From the IMG/VR virus record IMGVR_UViG_3300012189_000005, positions 1 through 43,572 of that record: a stretch of 43,572 nucleotides of DNA; one strand, given 5' to 3'. The notes under the pieces are model-generated. The model saw only the letters and a list, made by a program, of their open reading frames with translations, was not told the DNA's origin and did not search any database. This stretch comes from a virus. Below are positions 12,444 through 21,349 of this stretch, piece by piece. Position 1 is the first letter of the stretch. Every line of letters begins with the position of its first letter. The position numbers and the translations under genes are program-made.

Positions 12444-14414
12444 ATGGCTACAATCACTTTTGAAGATTTTTTCCCAACAACTGATGATACCTATCCAGCC
12501 ATTCCCCACAACCACACCTATGATTCGATAACCTTTAAAAGTAATGTTGTTTTTTCCGGTTCTGTTACGCAGAGTGGTAGTGCTCTAGGATTTTCTTATT
12601 CGCCAGCGACTTTTGTGGTGGCTACTCTAAGTTCAGGGTATAAAGCTGATTATATTGCTACCGGTACGAATGACCAGGTGCCGATTAATGCTGCTATTAC
12701 GGCAGCAGCTATTACCGGCGGAAAGGTATTTATCCATGCTGGAACCTATAAGATTCAGGCACCGATAGTGCCGCTGAGCAATGTGTGTATTCAAGGCGAA
12801 GGCACGGCAACCGTCCTAGCTGGAAATGGTACCAATTTCAGCATTATGCAGAACTTAGCTTCTTTGAACAGCCCCACAACTGATATTGAGATTTGTGATT
12901 TGAAGATTGATGGTACGGGGGTTACGAATACCAGCAGTTACTCTCCTGCGTATAAAGGAATTTATCTACAGTATTCCAAACGGCTCAAACTACATGGTCT
13001 CTACGTATATGGCACGCTAGCGACCGGTATAGGTGTAGACTTTTTGGTCGACACGATTATTGATCGCTGTGTAGTAGACACCTGCGGCACATCGTTCGCG
13101 GTTGGGGGAACTGTCGGTAGCAACGGCATTGGTATCGGTACCGCAAAATACGCGGTTGAGTCGTGGGTTGTTTCTAACTGTGTAGCTGTTAATACTGGTA
13201 ATGTTGGATTCATGTGCGAAGCTCAGAACGGAATAACGAATAGTGAATATATGACATTCGCGAATTGTTTGAGTTATAACAATGGAACCGGATTTCTAGA
13301 TTCCGGTGTTAGTAGGGTATCATTTAACAATTGTTGGGCCTGGGCAAATACTACAAGAAGCGGGTTTTTGGTGAATACTGGAGATATTGCTATTCCAAAC
13401 GGTGTTTTTATGCCAAATAATGTATATCTTACTAACTGTTACGCATTTGATCAGACAAATAGTAGTGGTTTTGTTATTGTTGATGACCAAATAGCACATC
13501 ATGTGACACTTGGTTATAACATTCATTTGCAAGGTTGTGTGGCGACTGGAAATTCTGTGGCTGGATTTGTCGTTCAGGATGTCTCTAAGGTATCAATGAT
13601 AGACTGTAAAGCATCTACAAATGGTACTCATGGGGTACTTGCATATAGTGATAATGTACAGATTCCGTTTAAAGATCTGAAAATTATTGGCGGTGCCTAT
13701 TACAACAATAGTACGGGAGCTAGCGGAGCAAATGATGGGATTCGTATAGGCTCTAGTGGTCCAGGCATAATGTCGCATGCTCTTATACAAGGAGCCAGTT
13801 GTTACGATGATAACGTCCACACAGTGACTGATGGAACGATTACAACCGGAACGGCAATCCTCACTTCCGCAACCGCTGGATTCAATGCCTCAATGGTAGG
13901 TAACACTATAACAGTCAATGGTGCCGGTTCAGCGGGTGGAAATCTGGTAACGACTATCCTTTCCTGGCAATCGCTTACACAAGTTACAGTAGCTGCTAAT
14001 GCCTCTACAACAGTAAGTGGTGCAACGACTACGTGGGGAACAGCCAATCAACGTTATGGAATCGGTATTGCGGGAACTACGAATAACAACAATATTCGTA
14101 TACTGCATAACGATTTATATGGAAATAAGACAGCACAATTCAATACCGGAGCAATATCAACACTTGAAGTTCGTGGCAATGCTGGATATAACCCAATCGG
14201 GCAGGCTTCTATCAGTGTGACGGCTTCGCCGTTTACCTATACCGCCGGCAATTCACCAGAAGATGTTTTCATTAATGGAGGGACAGTTAGTTCAATCGTT
14301 AAAGGTTCTACAACGCTTGCCAGCGCAAGCCCATCTGTAGTACATCTAGAGCCAAACCAAGCAGTTGTGGTAACGTACAGCAGTGCGCCAACAATGGCAG
14401 CTGATAAATATTAA
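12444..14414 (+). CDS. tail spike with right-handed beta-helix (pectate-lyase fold)
   Basis: 656 residues. Residues 80-120 (DQVPINAAITAAAITGGKVF onward) are the usual entry into a pectate-lyase-type parallel beta-helix, followed by many coils with N/C ladders such as LTNCYAFDQ and LQGCVATGNS. Such spikes bind and often cut host surface polysaccharide. A compact beta module at about 465-535 (DGTITTGTAILTSATAGFNA) interrupts the helix. The last 80 residues are a small beta domain. Catalytic residues cannot be assigned by eye. Confidence 0.8.
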   Translation: MATITFEDFFPTTDDTYPAIPHNHTYDSITFKSNVVFSGSVTQSGSALGFSYSPATFVVATLSSGYKADYIATGTNDQVPINAAITAAAITGGKVFIHAGTYKIQAPIVPLSNVCIQGEGTATVLAGNGTNFSIMQNLASLNSPTTDIEICDLKIDGTGVTNTSSYSPAYKGIYLQYSKRLKLHGLYVYGTLATGIGVDFLVDTIIDRCVVDTCGTSFAVGGTVGSNGIGIGTAKYAVESWVVSNCVAVNTGNVGFMCEAQNGITNSEYMTFANCLSYNNGTGFLDSGVSRVSFNNCWAWANTTRSGFLVNTGDIAIPNGVFMPNNVYLTNCYAFDQTNSSGFVIVDDQIAHHVTLGYNIHLQGCVATGNSVAGFVVQDVSKVSMIDCKASTNGTHGVLAYSDNVQIPFKDLKIIGGAYYNNSTGASGANDGIRIGSSGPGIMSHALIQGASCYDDNVHTVTDGTITTGTAILTSATAGFNASMVGNTITVNGAGSAGGNLVTTILSWQSLTQVTVAANASTTVSGATTTWGTANQRYGIGIAGTTNNNNIRILHNDLYGNKTAQFNTGAISTLEVRGNAGYNPIGQASISVTASPFTYTAGNSPEDVFINGGTVSSIVKGSTTLASASPSVVHLEPNQAVVVTYSSAPTMAADKY

Positions 14415-14441
14415 GGAAGAGATTTAAGGTTAAGGAGAGAT

Positions 14442-14735
14442 ATGACCCCTCAAGAGGCTTTACAAGTGTTAGACCAGGCAGCTGCTCAAGTGCAGGCAGT
14501 CCGTGCTTTTCATGAACAAGTTGTGAATGCGGTAAAAGTATTGAACGACTTTGTGCAGGCGCATAACGACAATCCGAATAATAAGCTTGGTGAAGAGGTA
14601 AAGGCGGGATCATCTGTACCCATAGGATCATCAGAAGTAGATGGTGGGACTCCGGATAGTGAACCGGAGCCGCAGGATCATTCTTCAGCCGAAGGCGATT
14701 CTTCGGATCAAGCCGAAGGTGAAGTTGTAGAGTAG
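14442..14735 (+). CDS. small helical protein with acidic tail (97 aa)
   Basis: AAGGAG precedes the ATG. Residues 1-50 are a helix or coiled coil (ALQVLDQAAAQVQAVRAF); the rest is a disordered Ser/Glu/Asp-rich tail. Part of the tail, AEGDSSDQAEG, is encoded by a copy of the CCGAAGG-GATC repeat. Likely a virion or packaging accessory; function unknown. Confidence 0.6.
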   Translation: MTPQEALQVLDQAAAQVQAVRAFHEQVVNAVKVLNDFVQAHNDNPNNKLGEEVKAGSSVPIGSSEVDGGTPDSEPEPQDHSSAEGDSSDQAEGEVVE

Positions 14736-14767
14736 TAAAAAAGCACCCACAGAAAGGATGAGTTTCC

Positions 14768-15304
14768 ATGGGCACAGAACAGATTATAACAAAGGCGGTT
14801 CCGGGGTACGAGGGGCTGTATGAGATTGACACTATAGGTAGAGTTTGGAGTTTACGATACCCTCACGTTAGAGAGCGAAAACGACTGAAGGGAAATTGCG
14901 ATACCAAAGGGTATGTACAAGTTGTTTTAATAAAAGATAGAATACGTAGAACGCGTCCAGTACATTGTATTGTTGCTGAGATTTTTATTCCTAACCCGTT
15001 AGGTAAGCCACAAGTGAACCACAAGGATGGGGTTAAGACTAACAATTGTCTCAATAATTTAGAGTGGATGACAAATGCTGAAAATATGCAGCATAGTTAC
15101 ACGATTTTAGGTAGAGAGCATCTAAAAGGTTCCGATAATGGTGCTTCTAAATTAACTGAGGATCAGGTCATTAGTATTTGGAATTACAAGGGCAAAAAGA
15201 CATTAAGGCAGATCTCAAGACAGTATAATGTGACCATGGCTGCCATTTCATTGATACATACAGGTAAAACGTGGGGATGGTTAACAGGCAATTATGGAAT
15301 ATAA
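14768..15304 (+). CDS. NUMOD4-HNH homing endonuclease
   Basis: 178 residues in the usual order: NUMOD4 (VPGYEGLYEIDTIGRVWSLR, residues 11-30), HNH (GKPQVNHKDGVKTNNCLNNL then EWMTNAENMQHS, about 78-112), and a C-terminal helix-turn-helix (LTEDQVISIWNYKGKKTLRQ). It is inserted directly before TerL and overlaps its start by 11 bases. Homing into or beside terminase genes is common in phages. Confidence 0.9.
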   Translation: MGTEQIITKAVPGYEGLYEIDTIGRVWSLRYPHVRERKRLKGNCDTKGYVQVVLIKDRIRRTRPVHCIVAEIFIPNPLGKPQVNHKDGVKTNNCLNNLEWMTNAENMQHSYTILGREHLKGSDNGASKLTEDQVISIWNYKGKKTLRQISRQYNVTMAAISLIHTGKTWGWLTGNYGI

Positions 15305-16862
15305 GATTACATTGTTTGACAAGCAAGAACGGTTCATTTTCTCTGAAAAACCTTTTTCAGCATATTTTGGTGGATTTGGCAATGGGAAAACCATGAGTGG
15401 ATGTATTAAAGCGCATCAGCACTGCCAACAAAAGGATGCTTTTTTTCTTATTGGTAGACGACATGCCACTGATCTCGAAGATTCTACTCTCCGCGATTTT
15501 ATGGAGTTATTTCGTAGTATGGGGAAGTATTCTCCAGGTCGAAAATCTTTTGCATTTTATAAAGATGGTGTGCGCTGGAGTGAAGTTATTTTCAGACACC
15601 TTGATGATATGCAGTCCCTAACTAACATGAACTTGAGTGGTTTTTGGATAGATCAGGCCGAGGAAGTAAGTGAAGATGCGTTTGACTTTTTGCTGGGACG
15701 TATTCGACGTCCAACAGTAGATCGCCGAGAAGGGTTTTTAACGGGGAATCCAGCTGGGCATGATTGGATATGGCGTAGATTTATTAAGAAAAAAAGGAGA
15801 GACGGAAAAATTCTCCCCGATGCTAGCGATTACGAGATGATTGTGGCTAGCACCCTAGAGAATAGAAAGAATTTACCTGAAAGTTACATCCGTGGATTAA
15901 TGAGTCAACCAGATTCCTGGGTAAAACGATTTGTAGAGGGTTCTTTCGATACCTTTTCCGGCCAAATCTTCGACGAATTCAGCCAAGATCTACACGTTAT
16001 TCAGCCTTTCACGGTCCCGAGTGGTTGGGAAAAGATACGTGGTATAGACCACGGACAGTCTGGTGAGCACGCCACCGCATGCTTATGGATGGCTATTGAT
16101 TACAATGGGAACTGTTACGTGTACCAAGAGTACAAAAAATATAATGATATCGTTTCAAATCATGCTCAAATGATTAACAAAATGAGCAAGGTTCGTATTG
16201 AAGGCCAGATACTCGACGATCACTATTCATATACTGTTATCGATCCCTCTACCCACGCTAAGAATAAGGTATCTAAGAACGGCGTAAGTTTTTCAGTGGC
16301 TGATGAGTACCTGGATAGCGGAATTGCTACTATAGGGGCTCAGAATGACGTTATTGCTGGTATAAACCGCGTAAAAGAATACCTCAAGATAGATCCGGAA
16401 CACTACCACCCATTTAAACAGGAAGACGGCGAACCAGTACGTGGTGCTCCTCATCTGTATATTTTCTCCAGTTGTACCGAAACTATAGAGGAGATACAGC
16501 AGTATAAGTGGAAGCAAGCGTTTGGAGTGAGTACGAACTCTGAGGCCGACGATATTAAGGAACGCCCGCGTAAGAAGAATGATCACACGACCGATGTCTT
16601 GAGATACCTAATAGCTTCTCGTCCTCAATCCCCCCAACATATGACCTCAATAGCTCCGTGGGTCTTCCAGAATCCCATAGAGCTTGCCAGACGCGCTCAG
16701 AGCATGGGCTTGACTGTAGATGACCTCATGGCCCAAAGATACGGCAATACGAGCCTCAGACACTCTACAAGTGGTATATCGCACTCAGGGGGTATCTCTC
16801 ATTCAAATAGTAGCCAATGGCGTTCCTCCGGAACTAGCGTCGGGCATCAGACTGGACTATAG
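15294..16862 (+). CDS. terL: terminase large subunit
   Basis: ATP-driven DNA packaging motor and headful or site nuclease. Near residue 26 AYFGGFGNGKTMSGC is the Walker-A-like loop; SGFWIDQAEEVSED at about 115-128 is Walker B with the catalytic Glu. The nuclease half begins at IRGIDHGQSGEHATACLWMA (about 247) and includes YTVIDPST. 522 residues is normal. The last 35 residues are a Ser/His/Gly-rich tail. It starts inside the end of the HNH gene and has no strong ribosome site, so expression may be coupled to it. Confidence 0.93.
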   Translation: MEYKITLFDKQERFIFSEKPFSAYFGGFGNGKTMSGCIKAHQHCQQKDAFFLIGRRHATDLEDSTLRDFMELFRSMGKYSPGRKSFAFYKDGVRWSEVIFRHLDDMQSLTNMNLSGFWIDQAEEVSEDAFDFLLGRIRRPTVDRREGFLTGNPAGHDWIWRRFIKKKRRDGKILPDASDYEMIVASTLENRKNLPESYIRGLMSQPDSWVKRFVEGSFDTFSGQIFDEFSQDLHVIQPFTVPSGWEKIRGIDHGQSGEHATACLWMAIDYNGNCYVYQEYKKYNDIVSNHAQMINKMSKVRIEGQILDDHYSYTVIDPSTHAKNKVSKNGVSFSVADEYLDSGIATIGAQNDVIAGINRVKEYLKIDPEHYHPFKQEDGEPVRGAPHLYIFSSCTETIEEIQQYKWKQAFGVSTNSEADDIKERPRKKNDHTTDVLRYLIASRPQSPQHMTSIAPWVFQNPIELARRAQSMGLTVDDLMAQRYGNTSLRHSTSGISHSGGISHSNSSQWRSSGTSVGHQTGL

Positions 16863-16870
16863 TTTAGAAT

Positions 16871-17197
16871 ATGAATCCACAAGCAGACTTTCAATCTAAA
16901 ATTGTGCCTGAAGAACTACAAAAACTAAACGTTGACGTGAAGCAGGTCGGTTATGTTGACCGTGAGCACATATTGCGGTTTCTACAACTTATTCCGACAA
17001 ATGACGGTGTACATATAATTAAAGAAGTGCAACATTGGCTAACTGATCTTCATAATGATCCTACCTATGATACGGTGACGTTCCCCCAAAATGATATCCA
17101 GGCGATTATTGCTGACTTGGATTCTTATGGTCATGTAAGTACTGAGACAGTGCTTAGATTCAAAGAGCAGTACGGTAAACAGGTGCCGCTAGGATGA
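16871..17197 (+). CDS. hypothetical protein (108 aa)
   Basis: Between TerL and the portal; soluble and helical (DREHILRFLQLIP, ETVLRFKEQYGKQV). Overlaps the next gene by four bases (ATGA). Position suggests a head-assembly or packaging accessory, but no family is recognised. Confidence 0.65.
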   Translation: MNPQADFQSKIVPEELQKLNVDVKQVGYVDREHILRFLQLIPTNDGVHIIKEVQHWLTDLHNDPTYDTVTFPQNDIQAIIADLDSYGHVSTETVLRFKEQYGKQVPLG

Positions 17198-17517
17198 TCG
17201 AGGCTATTTTAATAGTTGGAACTATTATAGCTGTCGTGTTGATCGCGTGTCTTGTTTTTTTAGTCTTGCAGTATAGTGAATCTCGTAAGACAAATATTTT
17301 GCTCATTAAGGATAGTACGCAGGCTTATCTTGATGCTATTCAAGGGCAGAAGACTAAAAAACCAGTTCTCTCGCCTACCCGAAACGGTGTACCAATTCAA
17401 GACAACCGAAAGGTTGAGATTGATAAGTCAGACGGCACTAACTTGCTTGAAATGGATCCCGAAGAAGCATATCAGGCTATTATGGGTACAATGGGTGTAG
17501 TTGAGGATAAGAAATAA
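17194..17517 (+). CDS. single-span membrane protein (107 aa)
   Basis: Residues 4-26 (AILIVGTIIAVVLIACLVFL) form one membrane segment; the remainder is a charged cytoplasmic tail ending EEAYQAIMGTMGVVEDKK. It abuts TerL and portal genes with overlaps at both ends (ATGA upstream, TAATG downstream). A membrane protein in a packaging operon is uncommon; the role is unknown. Confidence 0.65.
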   Translation: MIEAILIVGTIIAVVLIACLVFLVLQYSESRKTNILLIKDSTQAYLDAIQGQKTKKPVLSPTRNGVPIQDNRKVEIDKSDGTNLLEMDPEEAYQAIMGTMGVVEDKK

Positions 17518-20024
17518 TGCCTAATTTATTCGACAAGTTCCGTAACCAATCCCCCGAGGATAAGGCAAAAGAGGCTGCGGAGGCGACAATTATTGAGGAT
17601 ACCGGGCGTGTCTGGAAATACCTCTATGAATCCCGGCGTCGGCGTGAGTTCGAGTGGTTTGTGAATGATCAGTTCTACAACAATAACCAATATCTTCGCT
17701 ACAACATCGGTGCTCGACGCGTGGAAACCGATTCGCTCGACAAGTATCGTGACAAAGTGACGATTAATATTTGTAAACAACAAGTACGCGGTATTAACAA
17801 CTTTCTAAATGCTGAGCATCCAACAGTAGGGATTCGTCCCGGAGACCAGGCAGATGACGCCTATTTGCGTGCTCGCAAAGAAAAGCACCAGGCTGATTAT
17901 TGGTACGACGTCCTACGGATGAATGAGGAATGTAAGCTTATTACTCTTGATGGCTGTAAATATGGCGTTGGCTGGGCCAAGATTGCCTGGGATAACGATG
18001 CTATTTATCCAACAAAACCGTTCACGCTGAACAATGGAGATACCCAGGATCACTTATATGGTGAGGTGACATTTGAGCGCACCGACCCATTTGAGGTATA
18101 CCCTGACCCGTTGGCCCGTTCCAAGAACAAACAACGCTATATGGCGCATGCTGTAGTTAGGACAGTCGCTGAGATTGAAAATAACGAGAACTACAGTAAC
18201 CGTGATAAGGTGTCACCGGATCAACGATTAGCCGCCTCATACTTAAAACAATTCCAAATTCGTCAGAATCTTGCGGGAGCGCAGTTTTTTGGAACCGGAC
18301 AAAAACAAGGAATGGACACTGTTTTAGCCATTGAGTTATACCAAAAAGTGTTCAATAAAGAAAAGAATAAGTGGGAAGTATGGATGACGACCCGAACTGA
18401 ACACGGAGTTCTGCTCCGTCACCAGCTCTGGCCGATGGATGAGTTTCCGTTTGAGTACTTTCAGACTGAACCGGCACCGTTTATCATGGACTCCAAGGGA
18501 GTTATTCATGATATTCGTGAGCCAAACCGCGCATTGAATCAGATTGTTTCTCAACTGCAGGAGAGCGCCCGTATTATGGGGAAACTGAACTGGCGCGTTC
18601 CGCGTGGTTCCAACCTAAATGTTATCGACGACTCTACCGGCCAGCTTCTTGAGTATGACGTAACACCTGGCGGCATTCCCGAGCCAGTTAGTCCTGGGAA
18701 CCTTCCGAGTTACCTTATGCAACTCCCGAATATGTATGTGAACTTTATGCAGGACATTGGTGGTATGCACGCCGGGTTTAACGGTAAAGCTCCGTTCGCT
18801 CAGGCTTCTGGTGATTTAGTTGACGAGTTAAGTGTTGGCGACCAAAACAACCTTACAATTTACAGAGATAACTACGATGACTTCCTGCGTCGTAGCTTCA
18901 AGTTGATGTTTAAAACCGCTAAAGTCAACTACAAGGGAACTCGTATCGTGCCTTCTGTTACTGCCGATGAGTTTGGTGAATATAATTCTGAAGAGATTAG
19001 GCCTGACGATATCTCTACAAGTGATGATGTACTTGTTTCTACTGGTACAGCGATGCCTTACTCAATTCCTCAGAAGCAACAGATGTACATGAATCTCTGG
19101 AAAGAGAAAGTCATCACTGATCCAAATGTACTCTTAAAACTTATCCAAATGCCCGATCTCGATAACCTTATCGGGGACGACGAACAGGACATCTCTCGTC
19201 AATTAGATGAGATTCGGGCAATGATCCAAGGGAAAGACCCGGCAGACCCGAAAAACGGTCTTACACCACTCATTGCTGAGAACCATTCAGTACATATCCA
19301 GACGATAGACAAATTCGTAAAGGGCGAGAAGTTCAAAAAGCTGTCCCCTGAGATTCAGCAGCACATCATGGATCACCGCGCTGCTCATATTGATTTCTCA
19401 ATCCAACTTCAAAAGATAGCCCAGGCTATGCAGATGGAGCCAATTAAACGTTCTATTACAACGATGATTCGTCCGACTAATCTTAACGAGTTAACGCCAA
19501 TAGAACGGGTGCAGTTTTTCGGCCCGATGGGCGTCCAGTCTGATGCTGCCCAGGTACAACTTCGTGGTGGTCTGTACATTCAAGATCCAGCCCAAGCCGA
19601 GATGCAAGCGCAAAATGAGGACATTGAAATGCTTGGTATGCGTCAGGTGCAGGTAGGACTCGGAGATAATCACCAGGTGCATATCGAGACACATTCTCAA
19701 GTTGTTGACCACCCGAATTTTGCTAAACAACCACTTGTCGTGCAGAATCTTTTTGCTCAGCATATTAAGGATCATTTACAGGCTATGAAAGACATTGTGA
19801 GCGCCCCCGGGCTTGTTCCGAATGATCAGGTAGGTATGCCGAACCAGCCACGAGTGCACCCGCCGCAACCTGGTCAACTTCCTCAGAACCTACAACAAGC
19901 ACAGGATAAGGTGGCTCCAGCGGTTAACACCAAGCCTATGGCTACCATGCCAGGGAGTAAACCGGCTTCTCAGGACATTTTGCGGAAACCCCCAAGAAGT
20001 GTTAAATTGAGGGGGAAGAAATGA
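17517..20024 (+). CDS. portal protein, P22-type
   Basis: 835 residues, the long form typical of P22-like portals. N-terminal EFEWFVNDQFYNNNQYLRYN and VTINICKQQVRGINNFLNAE, then PDQADD-type crown segments, the wing (TDPFEVYPDPLARSKN), and a C-terminal Gln/Pro-rich tail (about 770-835) ending in basic residues. It forms the dodecameric ring at the vertex through which DNA enters and leaves. It follows TerL by two small genes and overlaps the next gene by four bases. Confidence 0.88.
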   Translation: MPNLFDKFRNQSPEDKAKEAAEATIIEDTGRVWKYLYESRRRREFEWFVNDQFYNNNQYLRYNIGARRVETDSLDKYRDKVTINICKQQVRGINNFLNAEHPTVGIRPGDQADDAYLRARKEKHQADYWYDVLRMNEECKLITLDGCKYGVGWAKIAWDNDAIYPTKPFTLNNGDTQDHLYGEVTFERTDPFEVYPDPLARSKNKQRYMAHAVVRTVAEIENNENYSNRDKVSPDQRLAASYLKQFQIRQNLAGAQFFGTGQKQGMDTVLAIELYQKVFNKEKNKWEVWMTTRTEHGVLLRHQLWPMDEFPFEYFQTEPAPFIMDSKGVIHDIREPNRALNQIVSQLQESARIMGKLNWRVPRGSNLNVIDDSTGQLLEYDVTPGGIPEPVSPGNLPSYLMQLPNMYVNFMQDIGGMHAGFNGKAPFAQASGDLVDELSVGDQNNLTIYRDNYDDFLRRSFKLMFKTAKVNYKGTRIVPSVTADEFGEYNSEEIRPDDISTSDDVLVSTGTAMPYSIPQKQQMYMNLWKEKVITDPNVLLKLIQMPDLDNLIGDDEQDISRQLDEIRAMIQGKDPADPKNGLTPLIAENHSVHIQTIDKFVKGEKFKKLSPEIQQHIMDHRAAHIDFSIQLQKIAQAMQMEPIKRSITTMIRPTNLNELTPIERVQFFGPMGVQSDAAQVQLRGGLYIQDPAQAEMQAQNEDIEMLGMRQVQVGLGDNHQVHIETHSQVVDHPNFAKQPLVVQNLFAQHIKDHLQAMKDIVSAPGLVPNDQVGMPNQPRVHPPQPGQLPQNLQQAQDKVAPAVNTKPMATMPGSKPASQDILRKPPRSVKLRGKK

Positions 20025-20305
20025 GCCGTCCTAAAGGAAGCAAGAATAAGGTAAAAAGGAATAAAATGAGTGAAGTTGCAGATGAACAAAAGGTTAAAGA
20101 GACTGCGAATCAGAATGTACTTCATACTGAAACGAAAGCATCTACTGTAAATGTCGCCATCGACGAAGATGCTGATAAAGTAGATTCCTTTGGAGGTGAC
20201 TGTCAAAACTGTGTTAATCACGGTAAGGACAGTAGTGAACTCAATAAGGATGGCACCTGTCCTGTTTGTGGTTTTGATAAATCTAAGCTCTACGGAGCAT
20301 ATTAG
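20021..20305 (+). CDS. small protein with basic start and zinc ribbon (94 aa)
   Basis: Begins MSRPKGSKNKVKRNK, AT-hook-like. The C-terminal 35 residues hold CQNCVNHGKD and CPVCGFDKS, a four-Cys zinc ribbon. Starts on an ATGA overlap with the portal gene. Perhaps a DNA-binding virion component; no family named. Confidence 0.6.
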   Translation: MSRPKGSKNKVKRNKMSEVADEQKVKETANQNVLHTETKASTVNVAIDEDADKVDSFGGDCQNCVNHGKDSSELNKDGTCPVCGFDKSKLYGAY

Positions 20306-20318
20306 AAAGAGAGATTAT

Positions 20319-20516
20319 ATGGCAAACTCAAAACTCCCCCCGCGCAAAGGCACTACTTTGACTCCCACCTACCGGGCAACCCCTGGCGCTACTGGCCCGG
20401 TCAGCAAAAGCGAATACCAGCGCAGCAAAGCGTCCGGTGGCAATGGCAAGTCTGACTACAAGCGTAGCGGCGGTGTCGTTTCCCCGACTAGTATCCCGAT
20501 GACAAAAAATCGATAG
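20319..20516 (+). CDS. small basic protein (65 aa)
   Basis: I use the ATG at 20319 because AGAGAG lies just upstream. A disordered, Lys/Arg/Ser/Gly-rich sequence (KLPPRKGTTLTPTYRATPG then SDYKRSGG). Similar short basic proteins occur between portal and scaffold genes in many phages; role unknown. Confidence 0.6.
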   Translation: MANSKLPPRKGTTLTPTYRATPGATGPVSKSEYQRSKASGGNGKSDYKRSGGVVSPTSIPMTKNR

Positions 20517-20619
20517 TTTACTACCTCTGGTTAGTAGTGTATATATATCAATAGAGAAGACTTAACTTCTATAAAAAATGTTAAGTACAAAGCACACGCT
20601 TTGGAAATAGGAAGTACTC

Positions 20620-21291
20620 ATGGCAAATGACGAAACCGGCGAACCTTCCGTCCCGCCAACGGAACCAAGTGCGGATGCACCAATTGATCCAAAAGATCAA
20701 CCAGTCGAACCCAAATCTCCCGGCAGTGAAGTCGATATCAACCCAGAGAACGGGAAAGACAAGAATGTACCTTACGATAGGTTTCATGAGGTCAATGAAG
20801 CCAAGAAGCAGGCCGAAGAGCGTGCTTTAAAAGCTGAGGAAGAACTTGAGGCGCTGAAAACACCTAAAGATGATCCTCCTTCAGATGATGATATTGACCC
20901 AGATACCGAGAAGCTCCTTGATTCTTATGTAAAGAAGAAAGGTTTTGTCAGCGAGAGCGAATTACAAGTTCGTAGCGATGTACAAGACCTGAAATCTGAA
21001 TATGCTAAGAACGATATTCCCTTTGACGATAAAGCCATTTATGACTATTCGAAAAAGAATGGATTACCGGTTCCTGCTTCTAAGGAAGGTTGGCGGGCAA
21101 TGTATAGAGCCATCAACCACGAATCTATCCTAGAATCGGAACGAAAGAAAGCTATTGCTGAATATCGTAAAGGTAGCGATAGTACTGCTGAAAAACCAGG
21201 CCCAGGTGGGGCGAAGAAACCCGCTGACGAAAAGCTCCTTACTCGTAAAGAGCGTATCCACGCGGCTGCCCAGAGGGTGTTTGGAAACTAA
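20620..21291 (+). CDS. scaffolding protein
   Basis: 223 residues, highly charged and Pro/Asp/Glu-rich at the N-terminus, with a helical centre (DRFHEVNEAKKQAEERALKA) and a basic C-terminus (LLTRKERIHAAAQRVFGN) that would contact the capsid protein. It sits 58 bases upstream of the major capsid gene, the standard place for a scaffold. No protease motif is visible. Confidence 0.8.
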   Translation: MANDETGEPSVPPTEPSADAPIDPKDQPVEPKSPGSEVDINPENGKDKNVPYDRFHEVNEAKKQAEERALKAEEELEALKTPKDDPPSDDDIDPDTEKLLDSYVKKKGFVSESELQVRSDVQDLKSEYAKNDIPFDDKAIYDYSKKNGLPVPASKEGWRAMYRAINHESILESERKKAIAEYRKGSDSTAEKPGPGGAKKPADEKLLTRKERIHAAAQRVFGN

Positions 21292-21301
21292 GTAGTATCC
21301 C

Positions 21302-21320
21302 TTTAGATCGAAGATCTAGT
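21302..21320. repeat. dispersed GATC palindrome, copy 4
   Basis: TTTAGATCGAAGATCTAGT in the gap between scaffold and capsid genes; in RNA it folds as a 6-bp stem with a GAA loop. It could act as a processing site between the two messages. Confidence 0.6.
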
Positions 21321-21349
21321 TAAACTATTAATTTATTGGAGATACAATC

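Noticed and set aside
14308-14832. Leftward frame of 174 codons
   Set aside because: Crosses the spike end and the acidic gene on the opposite strand; no start signal.
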